A DNA stretch of 64,000 bases from Leptospiraceae bacterium (GTDB lineage: Bacteria; Spirochaetota; Leptospiria; Leptospirales; Leptospiraceae): NCBI GenBank assembly GCA_024233875.1, contig JACKPB010000008.1, forward strand, positions 147,132-211,131, given 5' to 3'. The notes beneath the pieces were generated by a model. The model saw only the letters and a list, made by a program, of their open reading frames with translations, had not been told where the DNA came from and ran no database searches. Positions 17,941 through 27,048 of this stretch are shown here, piece after piece. Every line of letters starts with the position of its first letter. The first letter of the stretch is position 1. The position numbers were made by a program, and so were the translations under genes.

Positions 17941-18906
17941 ATGCAAAATCCAGAAGACAATGATAGGTACAGACCGAGCCCGGGACTTCTCCCTCTGGCT
18001 ATTGTAGCTCACAATTTACGTGGAGCGGAATGGGATCTTCTCCAGCTGGCATTAAAAACTTCCGGTGCCGAATTAGTTTACTATGATACTATTCAGGGAA
18101 GTCCTTTTTTAAAAGAAAACCAAATCCTTTTTGCCAATCATGCAGATGAAGAAATTCTTTATACTTTAAGGGATTGGATGATCACAACTTCCATAGTAGG
18201 CCGATTAAATGAATCCGAATTGGATACTTTAAGAAAAACTGATATAGTTTCATTTTGGGATTTGAATCGATATTCCCTCACTTCGGTTCTGGGTATGATA
18301 GCCAACCTGGCCCCAAATTCCAAAACCAGCCCATTTCTACTCTGGACCAATTCTCATAAATTCAATTCCCATATTTCCTCACTTCTTTCACTTTATCGTA
18401 TTCCTACAGTAACTGCCAATAGCCCTGATTTTGCTCTTCAGACTCTAACGGAAACATCCTATGAGATTCTTATCTTAGATTGGGATTATAATGGTCTCGA
18501 TACGATTGTATTGATTCGTGAACTTAGAAAACTCAAACTTTCAGGGATTCAAATTCCAATGATCCTCGGAATCAAAGACTTTGATAAGATGAATGTATTC
18601 AAGGATCTATCTGCCGGGATTCGTGAATTTTGCCCGGTTCTATTTACCCAACGCGAAATTTGGGAACTTGTGATACGATCCCTCCCCTTCGTAACTGAAA
18701 AACCTATTTCAATGTTGGATGCCGAACTTCCATTACTCAGACTGAGATCGGGTAAAGATGGAAGAAGAAGTCTATTTTTGGATTATTTGAAAGAGAACAA
18801 ATTGGCCAGAGCGGAAAATCGTTTTTCGGAAGAGGAACTTGAAAAAATGATCTTCCGAAAACAATTCGAATGGATGTATCCTGAAGAATCTACTCCTGAG
18901 GACTAG
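17941..18906 (+). CDS. Hypothetical protein with degenerate receiver-like domain
   Basis: Not recognised as a known family. Residues of about 160-250 follow the alternating strand/helix pattern of a response-regulator receiver: YEILILDWDYNGLDTIVLIRELR resembles the phospho-Asp segment, and IQIPMILGI matches strand 4. The conserved Lys region is CPVLF instead of a K-P pair, so normal phosphorylation switching is unlikely. The N-terminal half may hold a second such fold (LPLAIVAHNLRGAEWDLLQ). It lies four bases after the propeller gene, so probably in its operon. Its last 17 bases overlap the convergent PBP gene. Confidence 0.65.
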   Translation: MQNPEDNDRYRPSPGLLPLAIVAHNLRGAEWDLLQLALKTSGAELVYYDTIQGSPFLKENQILFANHADEEILYTLRDWMITTSIVGRLNESELDTLRKTDIVSFWDLNRYSLTSVLGMIANLAPNSKTSPFLLWTNSHKFNSHISSLLSLYRIPTVTANSPDFALQTLTETSYEILILDWDYNGLDTIVLIRELRKLKLSGIQIPMILGIKDFDKMNVFKDLSAGIREFCPVLFTQREIWELVIRSLPFVTEKPISMLDAELPLLRLRSGKDGRRSLFLDYLKENKLARAENRFSEEELEKMIFRKQFEWMYPEESTPED

Positions 18907-21331
18907 ATTCTTCAGGGGTTATGACTTCCGGATCCGGAGGTAAATCTTCCGGTTCTGAGGGTGGGTTGATTGTTGTATCACTATCATCAAAATGCTGTCC
19001 CCCTTCTTCTTCCTTGTTTTCAAAATCATAAGCCGGGATTTCAATTTTGTTTTCTTCTTTGGGAAGGGGTTGGGGCTCATCTCCCCTATAGTAGTACTGA
19101 GAGTAAAGAGGGTATTTGCATTCTTCTGCATCCGCAAGAGCTTCACCGGTTTCTCCGCAGATGTCTACCCTGGTACAATTCTCATCTATCGGTCGGATGA
19201 GAGCATCCTCAAAACCTACCCTTTGTTTGAGTGCTAGAGTGTATCTCAACCAGATCTGCCCACTATTTCCCGATCCTGATCCCGGAAAGGGAGCCCCCTG
19301 ATCATTTCCAATCCAGACTGTACTCACAAGTCCCGGAGCGATTCCCGCAAACCAGGAATCGCGAACTCCGCTGCGTCCCCCCCATTTCTTCTTAATGATT
19401 CCGGGAATTTGAACTGTTCCTGTCTTGCCTGCCATAGGGGGTCTATCCGAATCTTTTACTTTTACGATCATGGTTCCTTCTTCGGAGAGTACAGCTTCCA
19501 TGAGCTGAATCGCCATAGCACAGGCTACAGGATCCAAAACCTGAATCTGAGGACCTTCATCCTCGGGCACATAGAGAATATCTCCATTTCCATCTACAAT
19601 CTTCAAAATTCTTTTGGGCGTGATACGCATTCCACCGTTGGCAATTGTAGCATAGATGGTTGCTAGCTCCATAGGACTCAATTCTCCGGAACCGAGGGCG
19701 AGAGATAAATTATTTCCCATTCTACTTTCCAGTTCACTGTAAGGTAGATTCAGGATATCAGAAAGTTTGGTCAAAAATCTTTCGGTTCCGATCTGGTGGA
19801 GGAGTTTTACTGAAACTGTATTCACAGATTGAGCCAGAGCCTGTCTCGCTGTCATACTTCCCTTGTATCCCTTGTACCAGTTTTTGGGAGAATATCCTCC
19901 GAAGTCCAATTTTTCATCCACAACAATGCTGGAAGGTGTGATGATTCTCTGCTCCAGGGCGAGAGTATAGATTAGACCCTTGATGGAAGATCCGGGTTGT
20001 CTTCGGGCATCCTCAGCACGATTGAGTTGATAGCTATTAGAAATGCGATAGGAACCCACCATAGCCTCTATATTTCCGTTATAAGGGTTGAGTGATACGA
20101 TACTTCCGTTCATCCCATCAATGATTTCCTTCTCTCTTCCCGCCTCTTCTTTATTCTCTTTTTTAGAATAAGCCTCTCTTCTTTTTCCTAATTCCTCCCT
20201 AACCTTATCGATCCCTTCTTTCAGGAGTTTTTCGGCAATTTCCTGTTTTTTAAAATCCAGAGTTGTATAGACACGAATGGATCTTCTCTCGAGCTCTTCA
20301 CTCGAAAACATAGAGAGTACAATACTTCTGATTGTATCGTTGAAATCGGGAGCTAAATTTTTAATAAAGTCTCTGTCGTAGCCTGATTTACCTATTCCGG
20401 AGGTAAATTTTTTGGGTTCGGCTCCTTTTACCGGTTTGACATCATAGGAAACATGAAACTTTCGAATGTGTTCGGGAATCTCTTCGGAAAATTTTTCCTC
20501 TGTAGATTTAGAAAGATTTAGATCCGGAAATCTTCCCATTGCATTGAGAATTCTCTCCTGTCTTTCAAGAGCAATGGTCAGATTTCGAACGGGGTTGTAG
20601 ACGGAGGGAGCAGGTATCACACCTACAAGTAGAGCCGCTTCTGCAGGAGTCAAATCTGTCGCAGATTTTTTATAATAGTACCGGGAAGCTTCTTCCAACC
20701 CCACATTCCCCTCACCCATAAAAATCTGATTCATGTACATAACCAAAATCTTGTCTTTGGAATATTGGTTTTCTATATAGAGGGTACAGAAGGCTTCTGT
20801 TGCTTTGTTGAAAATATTTCTCTTTCCGAGGTTTAGAGAAAGTTTGGCAAGCTGTTGGGTGATTGTAGAACCTCCCTGAACAAACCTTCGATTGGTGAGG
20901 TTTACATAAATAGCACGAATCAGAGCATTGAAGTTGATGCCCTTGTGATTCCAAAAATCCCTGTCCTCAGAAGAAAGGAGAGCCCAGATCAAATTATGAT
21001 GCTTCTCTAAATTGTCCAGACGTATGGGTTTGTAGTTCTTCCGGTTGAATTCCCCGATCTGTTGCTCATTCTTATCAAAGATCTTTATGGGTTGGGTCAT
21101 CCCCGAGTCATAACTATGTGAGATTTCTGATTCAAATTTATCCAGATTCTGTTTGACCCTGTCCTTATTTTCAGACCACTCCAGATAGGCTCCTCCGAGA
21201 AAAAAGAGGAATAGGGCCAGGATAAGAACAGCGAAAGATTTCAGGAGGAAAGGAGTGGATTTTTTAAGAAACAATCCGAATTTTTTTAGATAAGGAAGGA
21301 GTTTATCCCAATACATTTTTATTTGATTCAT
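18890..21331 (-). CDS. Class A penicillin-binding protein (PBP1A family)
   Basis: A bifunctional peptidoglycan synthase of 813 residues. A short cytoplasmic N-terminus precedes one membrane helix (about residues 26-48). The glycosyltransferase domain has SSEDRDFWNHKG and QGGSTITQQLAKL. The transpeptidase has the catalytic Ser in PGSSIKG, the SVN motif in AQSVNTVS, and KTGT in MAGKTGTVQIPG. The C-terminal tail is Pro/Glu-rich and acidic. ATG 21331 has AGGA four bases upstream. It is divergent from the hydrolase gene and overlaps the end of the preceding plus-strand gene by 17 bases. Confidence 0.95.
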   Translation of the reverse strand: MNQIKMYWDKLLPYLKKFGLFLKKSTPFLLKSFAVLILALFLFFLGGAYLEWSENKDRVKQNLDKFESEISHSYDSGMTQPIKIFDKNEQQIGEFNRKNYKPIRLDNLEKHHNLIWALLSSEDRDFWNHKGINFNALIRAIYVNLTNRRFVQGGSTITQQLAKLSLNLGKRNIFNKATEAFCTLYIENQYSKDKILVMYMNQIFMGEGNVGLEEASRYYYKKSATDLTPAEAALLVGVIPAPSVYNPVRNLTIALERQERILNAMGRFPDLNLSKSTEEKFSEEIPEHIRKFHVSYDVKPVKGAEPKKFTSGIGKSGYDRDFIKNLAPDFNDTIRSIVLSMFSSEELERRSIRVYTTLDFKKQEIAEKLLKEGIDKVREELGKRREAYSKKENKEEAGREKEIIDGMNGSIVSLNPYNGNIEAMVGSYRISNSYQLNRAEDARRQPGSSIKGLIYTLALEQRIITPSSIVVDEKLDFGGYSPKNWYKGYKGSMTARQALAQSVNTVSVKLLHQIGTERFLTKLSDILNLPYSELESRMGNNLSLALGSGELSPMELATIYATIANGGMRITPKRILKIVDGNGDILYVPEDEGPQIQVLDPVACAMAIQLMEAVLSEEGTMIVKVKDSDRPPMAGKTGTVQIPGIIKKKWGGRSGVRDSWFAGIAPGLVSTVWIGNDQGAPFPGSGSGNSGQIWLRYTLALKQRVGFEDALIRPIDENCTRVDICGETGEALADAEECKYPLYSQYYYRGDEPQPLPKEENKIEIPAYDFENKEEEGGQHFDDSDTTINPPSEPEDLPPDPEVITPEESSPQE

Positions 21332-21393
21332 GAATTCCTATGCTTTTTTCTTATTTCAAAAAACTATCTACGAAATTCAAGTGAAATACAGAT

Positions 21394-22296
21394 ATGAAAT
21401 CCATCCTCTACAAACTCTCCTACTGGAAATACACCCGGGATAGATACCACTATCTTAGAGAGAAATTGCATCTCCTGGAAGAAAAAGTGGATTTGGGAGG
21501 ACATTCCATACATTATTTTCATTCGAAAACAGGCAATCGGGATCTGGTCTGTCTTCATGGACTTTTGGATGCCGCCTTCGGATTTAGAAGGATCTTACCT
21601 CATTTGAATCAGGATTGGAAAGTCCATTTGGTGGACATCCCGGGATTCGGAAAGAGCAAACTTCCCCCGATCAAATACCTCTATCAATTGGATCATTTTG
21701 TAGAATTCATCTATGAATCTATACAGAAAAAAGATTTGAGAGATGTCTTTCTTCTGGGACATTCCATGGGAGGGCTACTTGCCCAGCATTTGAGTCTTCT
21801 CGATGCCAGACGGGATGGGAGAATCAAGGCTCTCATTCTACTGTCTCCGGGCTCACAACCTCATCCGGAAAGAGACGAGATGAGAAAACTCCTCTTTCCA
21901 ACTACAGAAGAGGAGGTCATTCACCTTCTCAGAAGTCTCTACTCCCACAATCTCCCGGATCCCTCACCCTTTCTAAAAAAAACCCTGGTTCATGCCTGGA
22001 ATTCCAAAGAATACGGATTTTTAGCCGAAAATACCATCGCCAGAGAAAGTGAAATTTTCTTCGGAAAGAGAGCTGCCGGGATTCAAATTCCAACTCTTAT
22101 CTTAAGTGGCGAAAAAGACGAGATCACAAGCCTAAAATCTGTTCAAAATCTCTCACAATGGATTAAAAATTCAGTGCTCATAACGATTCCGGAGGCAAAG
22201 CACGCCATTCATCTCGAATTTCCGGAATTCATTGCAGAAAAAATCAATGCTTTTCCAATGGAATGGAAAGTCTCCAAACGGAAGAAAAAAAAATGA
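21394..22296 (+). CDS. Alpha/beta hydrolase
   Basis: A 300-residue alpha/beta-hydrolase fold: oxyanion segment VCLHGLLDA, nucleophile Ser124 in LLGHSMGGLL, acid Asp in LSGEKDEITS, and His in EAKHAIHLEFP. No signal peptide is present. The family covers esterases, lipases, C-C hydrolases and epoxide hydrolases, and the substrate cannot be assigned. The TGA stop overlaps the ATG of the DUF455 gene (ATGA at 22293), so translation of the two is coupled. Confidence 0.9.
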   Translation: MKSILYKLSYWKYTRDRYHYLREKLHLLEEKVDLGGHSIHYFHSKTGNRDLVCLHGLLDAAFGFRRILPHLNQDWKVHLVDIPGFGKSKLPPIKYLYQLDHFVEFIYESIQKKDLRDVFLLGHSMGGLLAQHLSLLDARRDGRIKALILLSPGSQPHPERDEMRKLLFPTTEEEVIHLLRSLYSHNLPDPSPFLKKTLVHAWNSKEYGFLAENTIARESEIFFGKRAAGIQIPTLILSGEKDEITSLKSVQNLSQWIKNSVLITIPEAKHAIHLEFPEFIAEKINAFPMEWKVSKRKKKK

Positions 22297-23138
22297 AAAC
22301 CCTCAATGAGTACTGCAATTTTCTTCTCAAAGCACCCAACCTGGAGGACAAATTACTCCCTCCTCCCGGTGACCTAATCGATGAAGTCTCCAGCTTTTCT
22401 CTTCCGGATTTTCCGGGTCGTTCGGAAAAAATCCAATTTTCAGATAAGAAGTCCAAGATTCCCCGTCTGGAACACATGAACCTAGATTCGAATAGGGGTC
22501 TCGCACTGCATCATTTTGCAAATCACGAACTCATGGCGATTGAGCTCTTTGCCTGGGCCATCCTAAAGTTTCAGGAGATTTCCCCAAAATCCAGACAGAT
22601 TCTTCTCAAAACTCTGGAAGAAGAACAAATTCATTTTCGACTGTATCTGGAGAGAATGAGAGAGTTTGGGATAGATTTTGGAGATAGACCCCTAAATTCA
22701 ATTTTCTGGAAGTTTCGACCTCTTATGTCCAGTTTTGAAAAATTCACCTCGATTGTTTCTCTTTCTCTGGAAGGTGCCAATCTGGACTTTGCAATAGTCT
22801 ATAGAAATACCTTCTCCCATCAGGGGGATGAGAAAACCGCCTCCATAATGGACAGAATCTATAGGGATGAATGCAAACACGTTCGACGTGGAATTCGGAT
22901 CTTGAAAAATCGACCGGACCCGGCTTTAAGTGAGTGGGAATACTATCTCTCTCTTCTGGAACATCCCTTCACACCCAGAAGAGCTAAGGGCTATTTTTTT
23001 CTGCCTTTCACCAGAAAGAAGGTTGGATTTTCAGAAGAATTCATTCAAAAACTCGGTGAGTATCGGGACGAGTTTTCAAACCGAAAAAAAGAAGTCATCC
23101 CGGAGGATCTCAAATCTTGGGGTATCTATTCCGGTTAA
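22293..23138 (+). CDS. DUF455 ferritin-like protein
   Basis: A 281-residue protein of the DUF455 ferritin-like superfamily. HHFANHELMAIELFAWAI, EEEQIHFRLYLERM and YRDECKHVRRGI supply the E..E-x-x-H pairs expected of a four-helix bundle binding two metal ions. Family members are presumed di-metal oxidoreductases, but none has a firm role. The ATG at 22293 overlaps the hydrolase stop, with GGAAG upstream; a 10-codon extension to 22263 is less likely. It is followed by an ATP-grasp-like gene whose start lies inside its last codons, so hydrolase, ferritin-like protein and ATP-grasp protein form one translation-coupled unit. Confidence 0.85.
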   Translation: MKTLNEYCNFLLKAPNLEDKLLPPPGDLIDEVSSFSLPDFPGRSEKIQFSDKKSKIPRLEHMNLDSNRGLALHHFANHELMAIELFAWAILKFQEISPKSRQILLKTLEEEQIHFRLYLERMREFGIDFGDRPLNSIFWKFRPLMSSFEKFTSIVSLSLEGANLDFAIVYRNTFSHQGDEKTASIMDRIYRDECKHVRRGIRILKNRPDPALSEWEYYLSLLEHPFTPRRAKGYFFLPFTRKKVGFSEEFIQKLGEYRDEFSNRKKEVIPEDLKSWGIYSG

Positions 23139-24232
23139 ATTCACTCTTTGAATGGGAGATCTCCTCCTATCCTAGTACACCTGCGATTCCCCAAAAATTG
23201 CGGGAAAAAGTGTATTCCCTGGAGTATCTGTTCTTTTTTTTGAGCCAACCGGGAGATGAAATCCTCGTTTCTCAGCCTATTCAGGATTTTTTTGTAAAAT
23301 ATTTGAATTTTTTTGAAAAAAAATCGGGTTTTTTTTGTACAACTATCAATTTCTCGAACCTTATTCTTAGAGAGTGGGGAAAAACCTCAGTTCTCAAAGG
23401 ACTAAGCATGGAAAGAAATCAAGAACGGATTCAGGAATCCAAAACCCTAAATTCAAAAATCAAGCAATCAGAATGGAATGATCTATACTTCCGGAAAAAA
23501 GAAAGACTCTATTCCAAAGATGGGATCTGGGAAGTACCGGATGGTTTTTCACTAAATTCCCCGTACCTTTTCAAACCTGAATGGAGTTTTTCGGGAATCT
23601 CCCAAAAGATTTTTCCCGGAGAAGGAGATCTAAGATCCTTTCTGGGTAAAAAAACTAAGGAAACTGGATTTCTCGAACCCTTACATAAGAGAAAACTAGA
23701 TTTTTCAGTCTTAGTTGAGGCCGGAGAGAACAACTTTCAAATTTTGTCCGGTCTAAGAACTGAAATCAACTCAAATCACAATTTTGTAAGGGCAACTCTG
23801 GATGAAACTATTCTGAAAGAGAAATTTGATTTTGGAATGTATTTAAGCGGTTATCTCCAATCTACCGGTTTGAAGTATTCCGGTCCGATTTCCTTGGATT
23901 GCTATATAAATGAAGATGGAAATATGGAAATTTGCGAGATCAATTTTCGATACACTATGGGTAGAATTCTCTATGAAATTTCAAAAAAATATTCTGAATT
24001 CACTTATCATACCCTCTTTTTTGAAAAGTGGAAAAACTGTAAAAATATATTTGACTTCAAACTTTTATTGGATTTTTCGAAATCCTTAAATCGGGAAGAC
24101 ATGATTTTTTTAGTTCTCACCCCTTTTACGGTCACAGGCAACCCGACTCAGTCGGGAGTTTTTTATCTGGGAAGAAAGGATTCTCAGAAATTCATTGATT
24201 TGGAAAAAATTATATCCATTGAAATGATTTAG
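23117..24232 (+). CDS. ATP-grasp-like protein
   Basis: The C-terminal half resembles ATP-grasp ligases. SPYLFKPEWSFSGIS looks like the ATP-binding Lys strand with a loop. RKLDFSVLVE is followed by GPISLDCYINEDGNMEICEINFR, the usual Asp and E-x-N-x-R metal and ATP site. The start is TTG 23117, with GGAGGA nine bases upstream inside the end of the DUF455 gene. The N-terminal 120 residues match no family I know. ATP-grasp enzymes join a carboxylate to an amine or thiol through an acyl phosphate. Together with a putative di-metal enzyme and hydrolase, this may be a small modification pathway. Confidence 0.72.
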   Translation: MGYLFRLNSLFEWEISSYPSTPAIPQKLREKVYSLEYLFFFLSQPGDEILVSQPIQDFFVKYLNFFEKKSGFFCTTINFSNLILREWGKTSVLKGLSMERNQERIQESKTLNSKIKQSEWNDLYFRKKERLYSKDGIWEVPDGFSLNSPYLFKPEWSFSGISQKIFPGEGDLRSFLGKKTKETGFLEPLHKRKLDFSVLVEAGENNFQILSGLRTEINSNHNFVRATLDETILKEKFDFGMYLSGYLQSTGLKYSGPISLDCYINEDGNMEICEINFRYTMGRILYEISKKYSEFTYHTLFFEKWKNCKNIFDFKLLLDFSKSLNREDMIFLVLTPFTVTGNPTQSGVFYLGRKDSQKFIDLEKIISIEMI

Positions 24233-24306
24233 TCAAAATAGGTATTTTGGAATTATTTCATTTACCATTTAAAGAATAATAAATTTTATATCAGTAGGAG
24301 ATAAAC

Positions 24307-24747
24307 TTGGAACTTAAATTAACAGAAGCACAATACAAAACCTTATTGAAATCAATCACTATATCCTCATGGATTACTTCCATTCTAACAGAAAATGATG
24401 AGATTGATGTTTCGGATATCGATGAATTAGAACAGTACATCCTCTCTCAGAGTGAAGAATTCAATTCAAAAGAATCAGTTTTTTTTGATGAAGAGATGAA
24501 TACGTATTTCGCAACTCAGGAAATCGAAGAATCCGTAGTACCTATCATAGACACTTACGAAGAATATTGTTTCTGGGACGAAATCACTCATAGACTCGCC
24601 AGAAGAGATCTCATCCAGGAAGAGGGTGAAGAAGCAGTGATCAATATGGACCCATTGAACCGTATGGAATTGGAAGAGGAATATCTAGTAAAGTATTCCG
24701 AAGAATTTTCTCAGTATGGTATCCATAGATTGACTATTTCGAACTGA
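24307..24747 (+). CDS. Hypothetical acidic protein, 146 residues
   Basis: Unrecognised and strongly acidic, with many Glu/Asp, no Cys-based motif, signal peptide or membrane segment. It starts at TTG 24307 with AGGAGA five bases upstream. That is a strong ribosome site, which supports this being a real gene despite its odd start. Predicted helices around residues 1-30 and 90-130 suggest a small helical protein. It lies 74 bases after the ATP-grasp-like gene and 27 before the M23 lipoprotein gene. Confidence 0.75.
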   Translation: MELKLTEAQYKTLLKSITISSWITSILTENDEIDVSDIDELEQYILSQSEEFNSKESVFFDEEMNTYFATQEIEESVVPIIDTYEEYCFWDEITHRLARRDLIQEEGEEAVINMDPLNRMELEEEYLVKYSEEFSQYGIHRLTISN

Positions 24748-24774
24748 CCTGATAGAAATCTGTCTCCGAACTCT

Positions 24775-25932
24775 ATGAATCAATCATACTTTAGTTTATT
24801 AAACAAAATCTACTTTGGTCAAAAAATTATTCACTACTTTACTATCGGTATTCTTGTTTCATTTTTTATTTCCTGCTCCCTGAATGCCAGAAGTAATAAT
24901 AAACCAATTAAGAATTATTTTAAAGGTAGCGAGGAAGAGATTCACTTCGGAAGACTATCCCCGATTGATTTCAAGTTTCGATCTTCTTCCTGCACCTCCA
25001 CATACAATTGCACCCACAACTTATTTGACTCCAATCGTAGTACAGAATGGATAAGTAAGGTATCTTCCGAACCGGAGTGGGTTCTTGTCGATTTCTCTTC
25101 CAAACGTTTGATGAATAGATTGGAGTGGGAGATTTCGGAGAATTCAGCAAAGATAGAAGAATTTCAGATTCAGGTACTATTTCATGAGGAATGGCAGACC
25201 ATCCGAACCATTGCTTCCCCTCCGGGAATAGGTAGTGTTAATTTTGGAAATATAGATGCTTCAACCTTACGAATCTATTTTCCAAAATCTAAAGAATCTC
25301 AGTTCAGTCTAAAAAATTTGAGAATTTTACTCAACAATTCTATTCTAACCGGTATTCCCCAACGTCTTACAGGTTACACTCTTCCGATACCCAATGTATT
25401 GATTCCTGAAGATGAATACTCCCTTCCCGGTGCACCGCGAAAGTATCGAAATGGAATTCATAAGGGACTCGATCTCTTTCAGGTCATCAATAAAGAAGGA
25501 AATATTTCTGTTATGAATTTCAATACACCGGCTGTAGCGATCAATGATGGAGAAATCGTTCGGGCTGATATTGATTACTCTCCGATGACTTTAAGAGATT
25601 TCACAGAAATCTCAGAATACAATAAGTCTCATCCTGTGACCTATGTGAACAAAGATTTCGGTGGTAGGCAGATCTGGATCGACCATAAAAATGGAGTGAT
25701 GAGTTCCTACAATCATCTGAGTGCAATTTCTTCTCATATCAAAGTCGGTACAAAAGTAAGAAAAGGGGAAATCATCGGAAAAGTAGGAAATTCAGGATTG
25801 AAAGGAGAGGCCAACGGAACTGCTGAACAAATTCATCTTCATATCGAAATTTGGATAGATGGTGAGTTTCTGGGAAATGACATGAAACTTTCAGAAATGA
25901 AAAAATTCTTGCAATATTTTTTTTCAGAATAG
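24775..25932 (+). CDS. M23-family lipoprotein with discoidin-like domain
   Basis: A 385-residue probable lipoprotein: the hydrophobic stretch ends in FFISC, a spirochaete-style lipobox. Residues of about 65-165 look like a discoidin/F5-8C sheet (FDSNRSTEWISK, EWVLVDFSSKRLMNRLEW), a carbohydrate-binding fold. The M23 domain follows: HKGLDLFQV, NHLSAISSHIKVGTKVRKGEIIGKVGNSG, and HLHIEIW. The zinc set H-x3-D and H-x-H is intact, so peptidoglycan endopeptidase activity is plausible. It is directly followed by another exported protein at 25933. Confidence 0.88.
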   Translation: MNQSYFSLLNKIYFGQKIIHYFTIGILVSFFISCSLNARSNNKPIKNYFKGSEEEIHFGRLSPIDFKFRSSSCTSTYNCTHNLFDSNRSTEWISKVSSEPEWVLVDFSSKRLMNRLEWEISENSAKIEEFQIQVLFHEEWQTIRTIASPPGIGSVNFGNIDASTLRIYFPKSKESQFSLKNLRILLNNSILTGIPQRLTGYTLPIPNVLIPEDEYSLPGAPRKYRNGIHKGLDLFQVINKEGNISVMNFNTPAVAINDGEIVRADIDYSPMTLRDFTEISEYNKSHPVTYVNKDFGGRQIWIDHKNGVMSSYNHLSAISSHIKVGTKVRKGEIIGKVGNSGLKGEANGTAEQIHLHIEIWIDGEFLGNDMKLSEMKKFLQYFFSE

Positions 25933-27048
25933 ATGTTATGGATTATGAAAGAGAAACCTAGTATTCTTTTCCTAAACAAAAGAACTAAGCCTGGGATGAA
26001 GTTTATTGTTTTCTCTTTAATGATCTTTCTTCTTTCTATGGGACTCTCAATAGTTGCAGATCCCGATCAGTACTTCAATGAAAAAGTAGAAAAGCTCTGG
26101 GATCTAGACGGGAAGGACAAAAATGACATCAGTATAGAAGTAAAAACTGCCAATGGAGTCACCAACCCCATTCCCATTTACCTATCCCAATTCAAACCCC
26201 TGGCTCAAGAATTTCAAATCTTACCCCAAGCGGAAAATACAATCACAGGAAAGTATGGCACAGAGATAACCATCCCCGCCAATGCGATTTCTCTTCCCGG
26301 GAATTTTAGAAAAGGGGACATTATCATTTTGGAATTGATCGAGGTGATCAATCCATTAGATTTTATCACCTCCGGTGTGGATCTTACCTATACAGACGCC
26401 AGAGGAAAAAACCATATTTTTGAATCCGGTGGAATGTTTAAAATCAATGCATCGTACTACTCCAGACCCCTCCGTGTCAAGAAAGGTGCTCAATTGCAGG
26501 TAAAGATGCCAATCCTCAGAAGCAATCCGGGGAATATGAAAGTCTTCCGGCTGGATCCGATCCGCGATGCCTGGAGTTCTCTTGGAGATGAGGCTCCCGT
26601 CCCTCCCGGAGGAGATCCGGAAATTCCTTTTCGATACTTCAGTGGGATTCCCGATTTTGAATGGCATAATTTTGACTATCCCAATCCCAATACCGGATGC
26701 ATCACAGGAGAGATAGAACCTGTGATAAAAAATCCTCCCTATACAGTCATTGTAACCGGGATGGATTTTAGAGGGGCAACTGTCCGAAACTTCAATACCG
26801 GTGAATTTGCAATCAACACTTTGAAAGATAAGAATGTCAAAATCATTGTCATGGATGATAAAGGAAATCTGGGCAAAACAGACGAAATCAAAGTTTCCAC
26901 TAAAGAATTCTTCTTAACAAAACTCACTCAAAAATCAGAATGCATGAATATTGGAACTATCAAAATAGAAAAGATACCTCCATCTATACGTCAAAATAGG
27001 GGTGAATTTTTGAAGTACATAGGTCTGAAAGATGACATCAGTCCCTAA
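25933..27048 (+). CDS. Exported protein with ZU5-like beta domain
   Basis: A 371-residue protein with an N-terminal hydrophobic signal (MKFIVFSLMIFLLSMGLS after residue 21; the true start may be ATG near 25945 or 25996). The middle region GKYGTEITIPANAISL, followed by GDIIILELIEV and LTYTDARGKNHIFESGG, resembles the ZU5-type domains of bacterial surface proteins, although I am not certain. No catalytic motif is visible. It starts immediately after the M23 lipoprotein gene and ends overlapping the convergent kinase gene by four bases. Confidence 0.72.
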   Translation: MLWIMKEKPSILFLNKRTKPGMKFIVFSLMIFLLSMGLSIVADPDQYFNEKVEKLWDLDGKDKNDISIEVKTANGVTNPIPIYLSQFKPLAQEFQILPQAENTITGKYGTEITIPANAISLPGNFRKGDIIILELIEVINPLDFITSGVDLTYTDARGKNHIFESGGMFKINASYYSRPLRVKKGAQLQVKMPILRSNPGNMKVFRLDPIRDAWSSLGDEAPVPPGGDPEIPFRYFSGIPDFEWHNFDYPNPNTGCITGEIEPVIKNPPYTVIVTGMDFRGATVRNFNTGEFAINTLKDKNVKIIVMDDKGNLGKTDEIKVSTKEFFLTKLTQKSECMNIGTIKIEKIPPSIRQNRGEFLKYIGLKDDISP

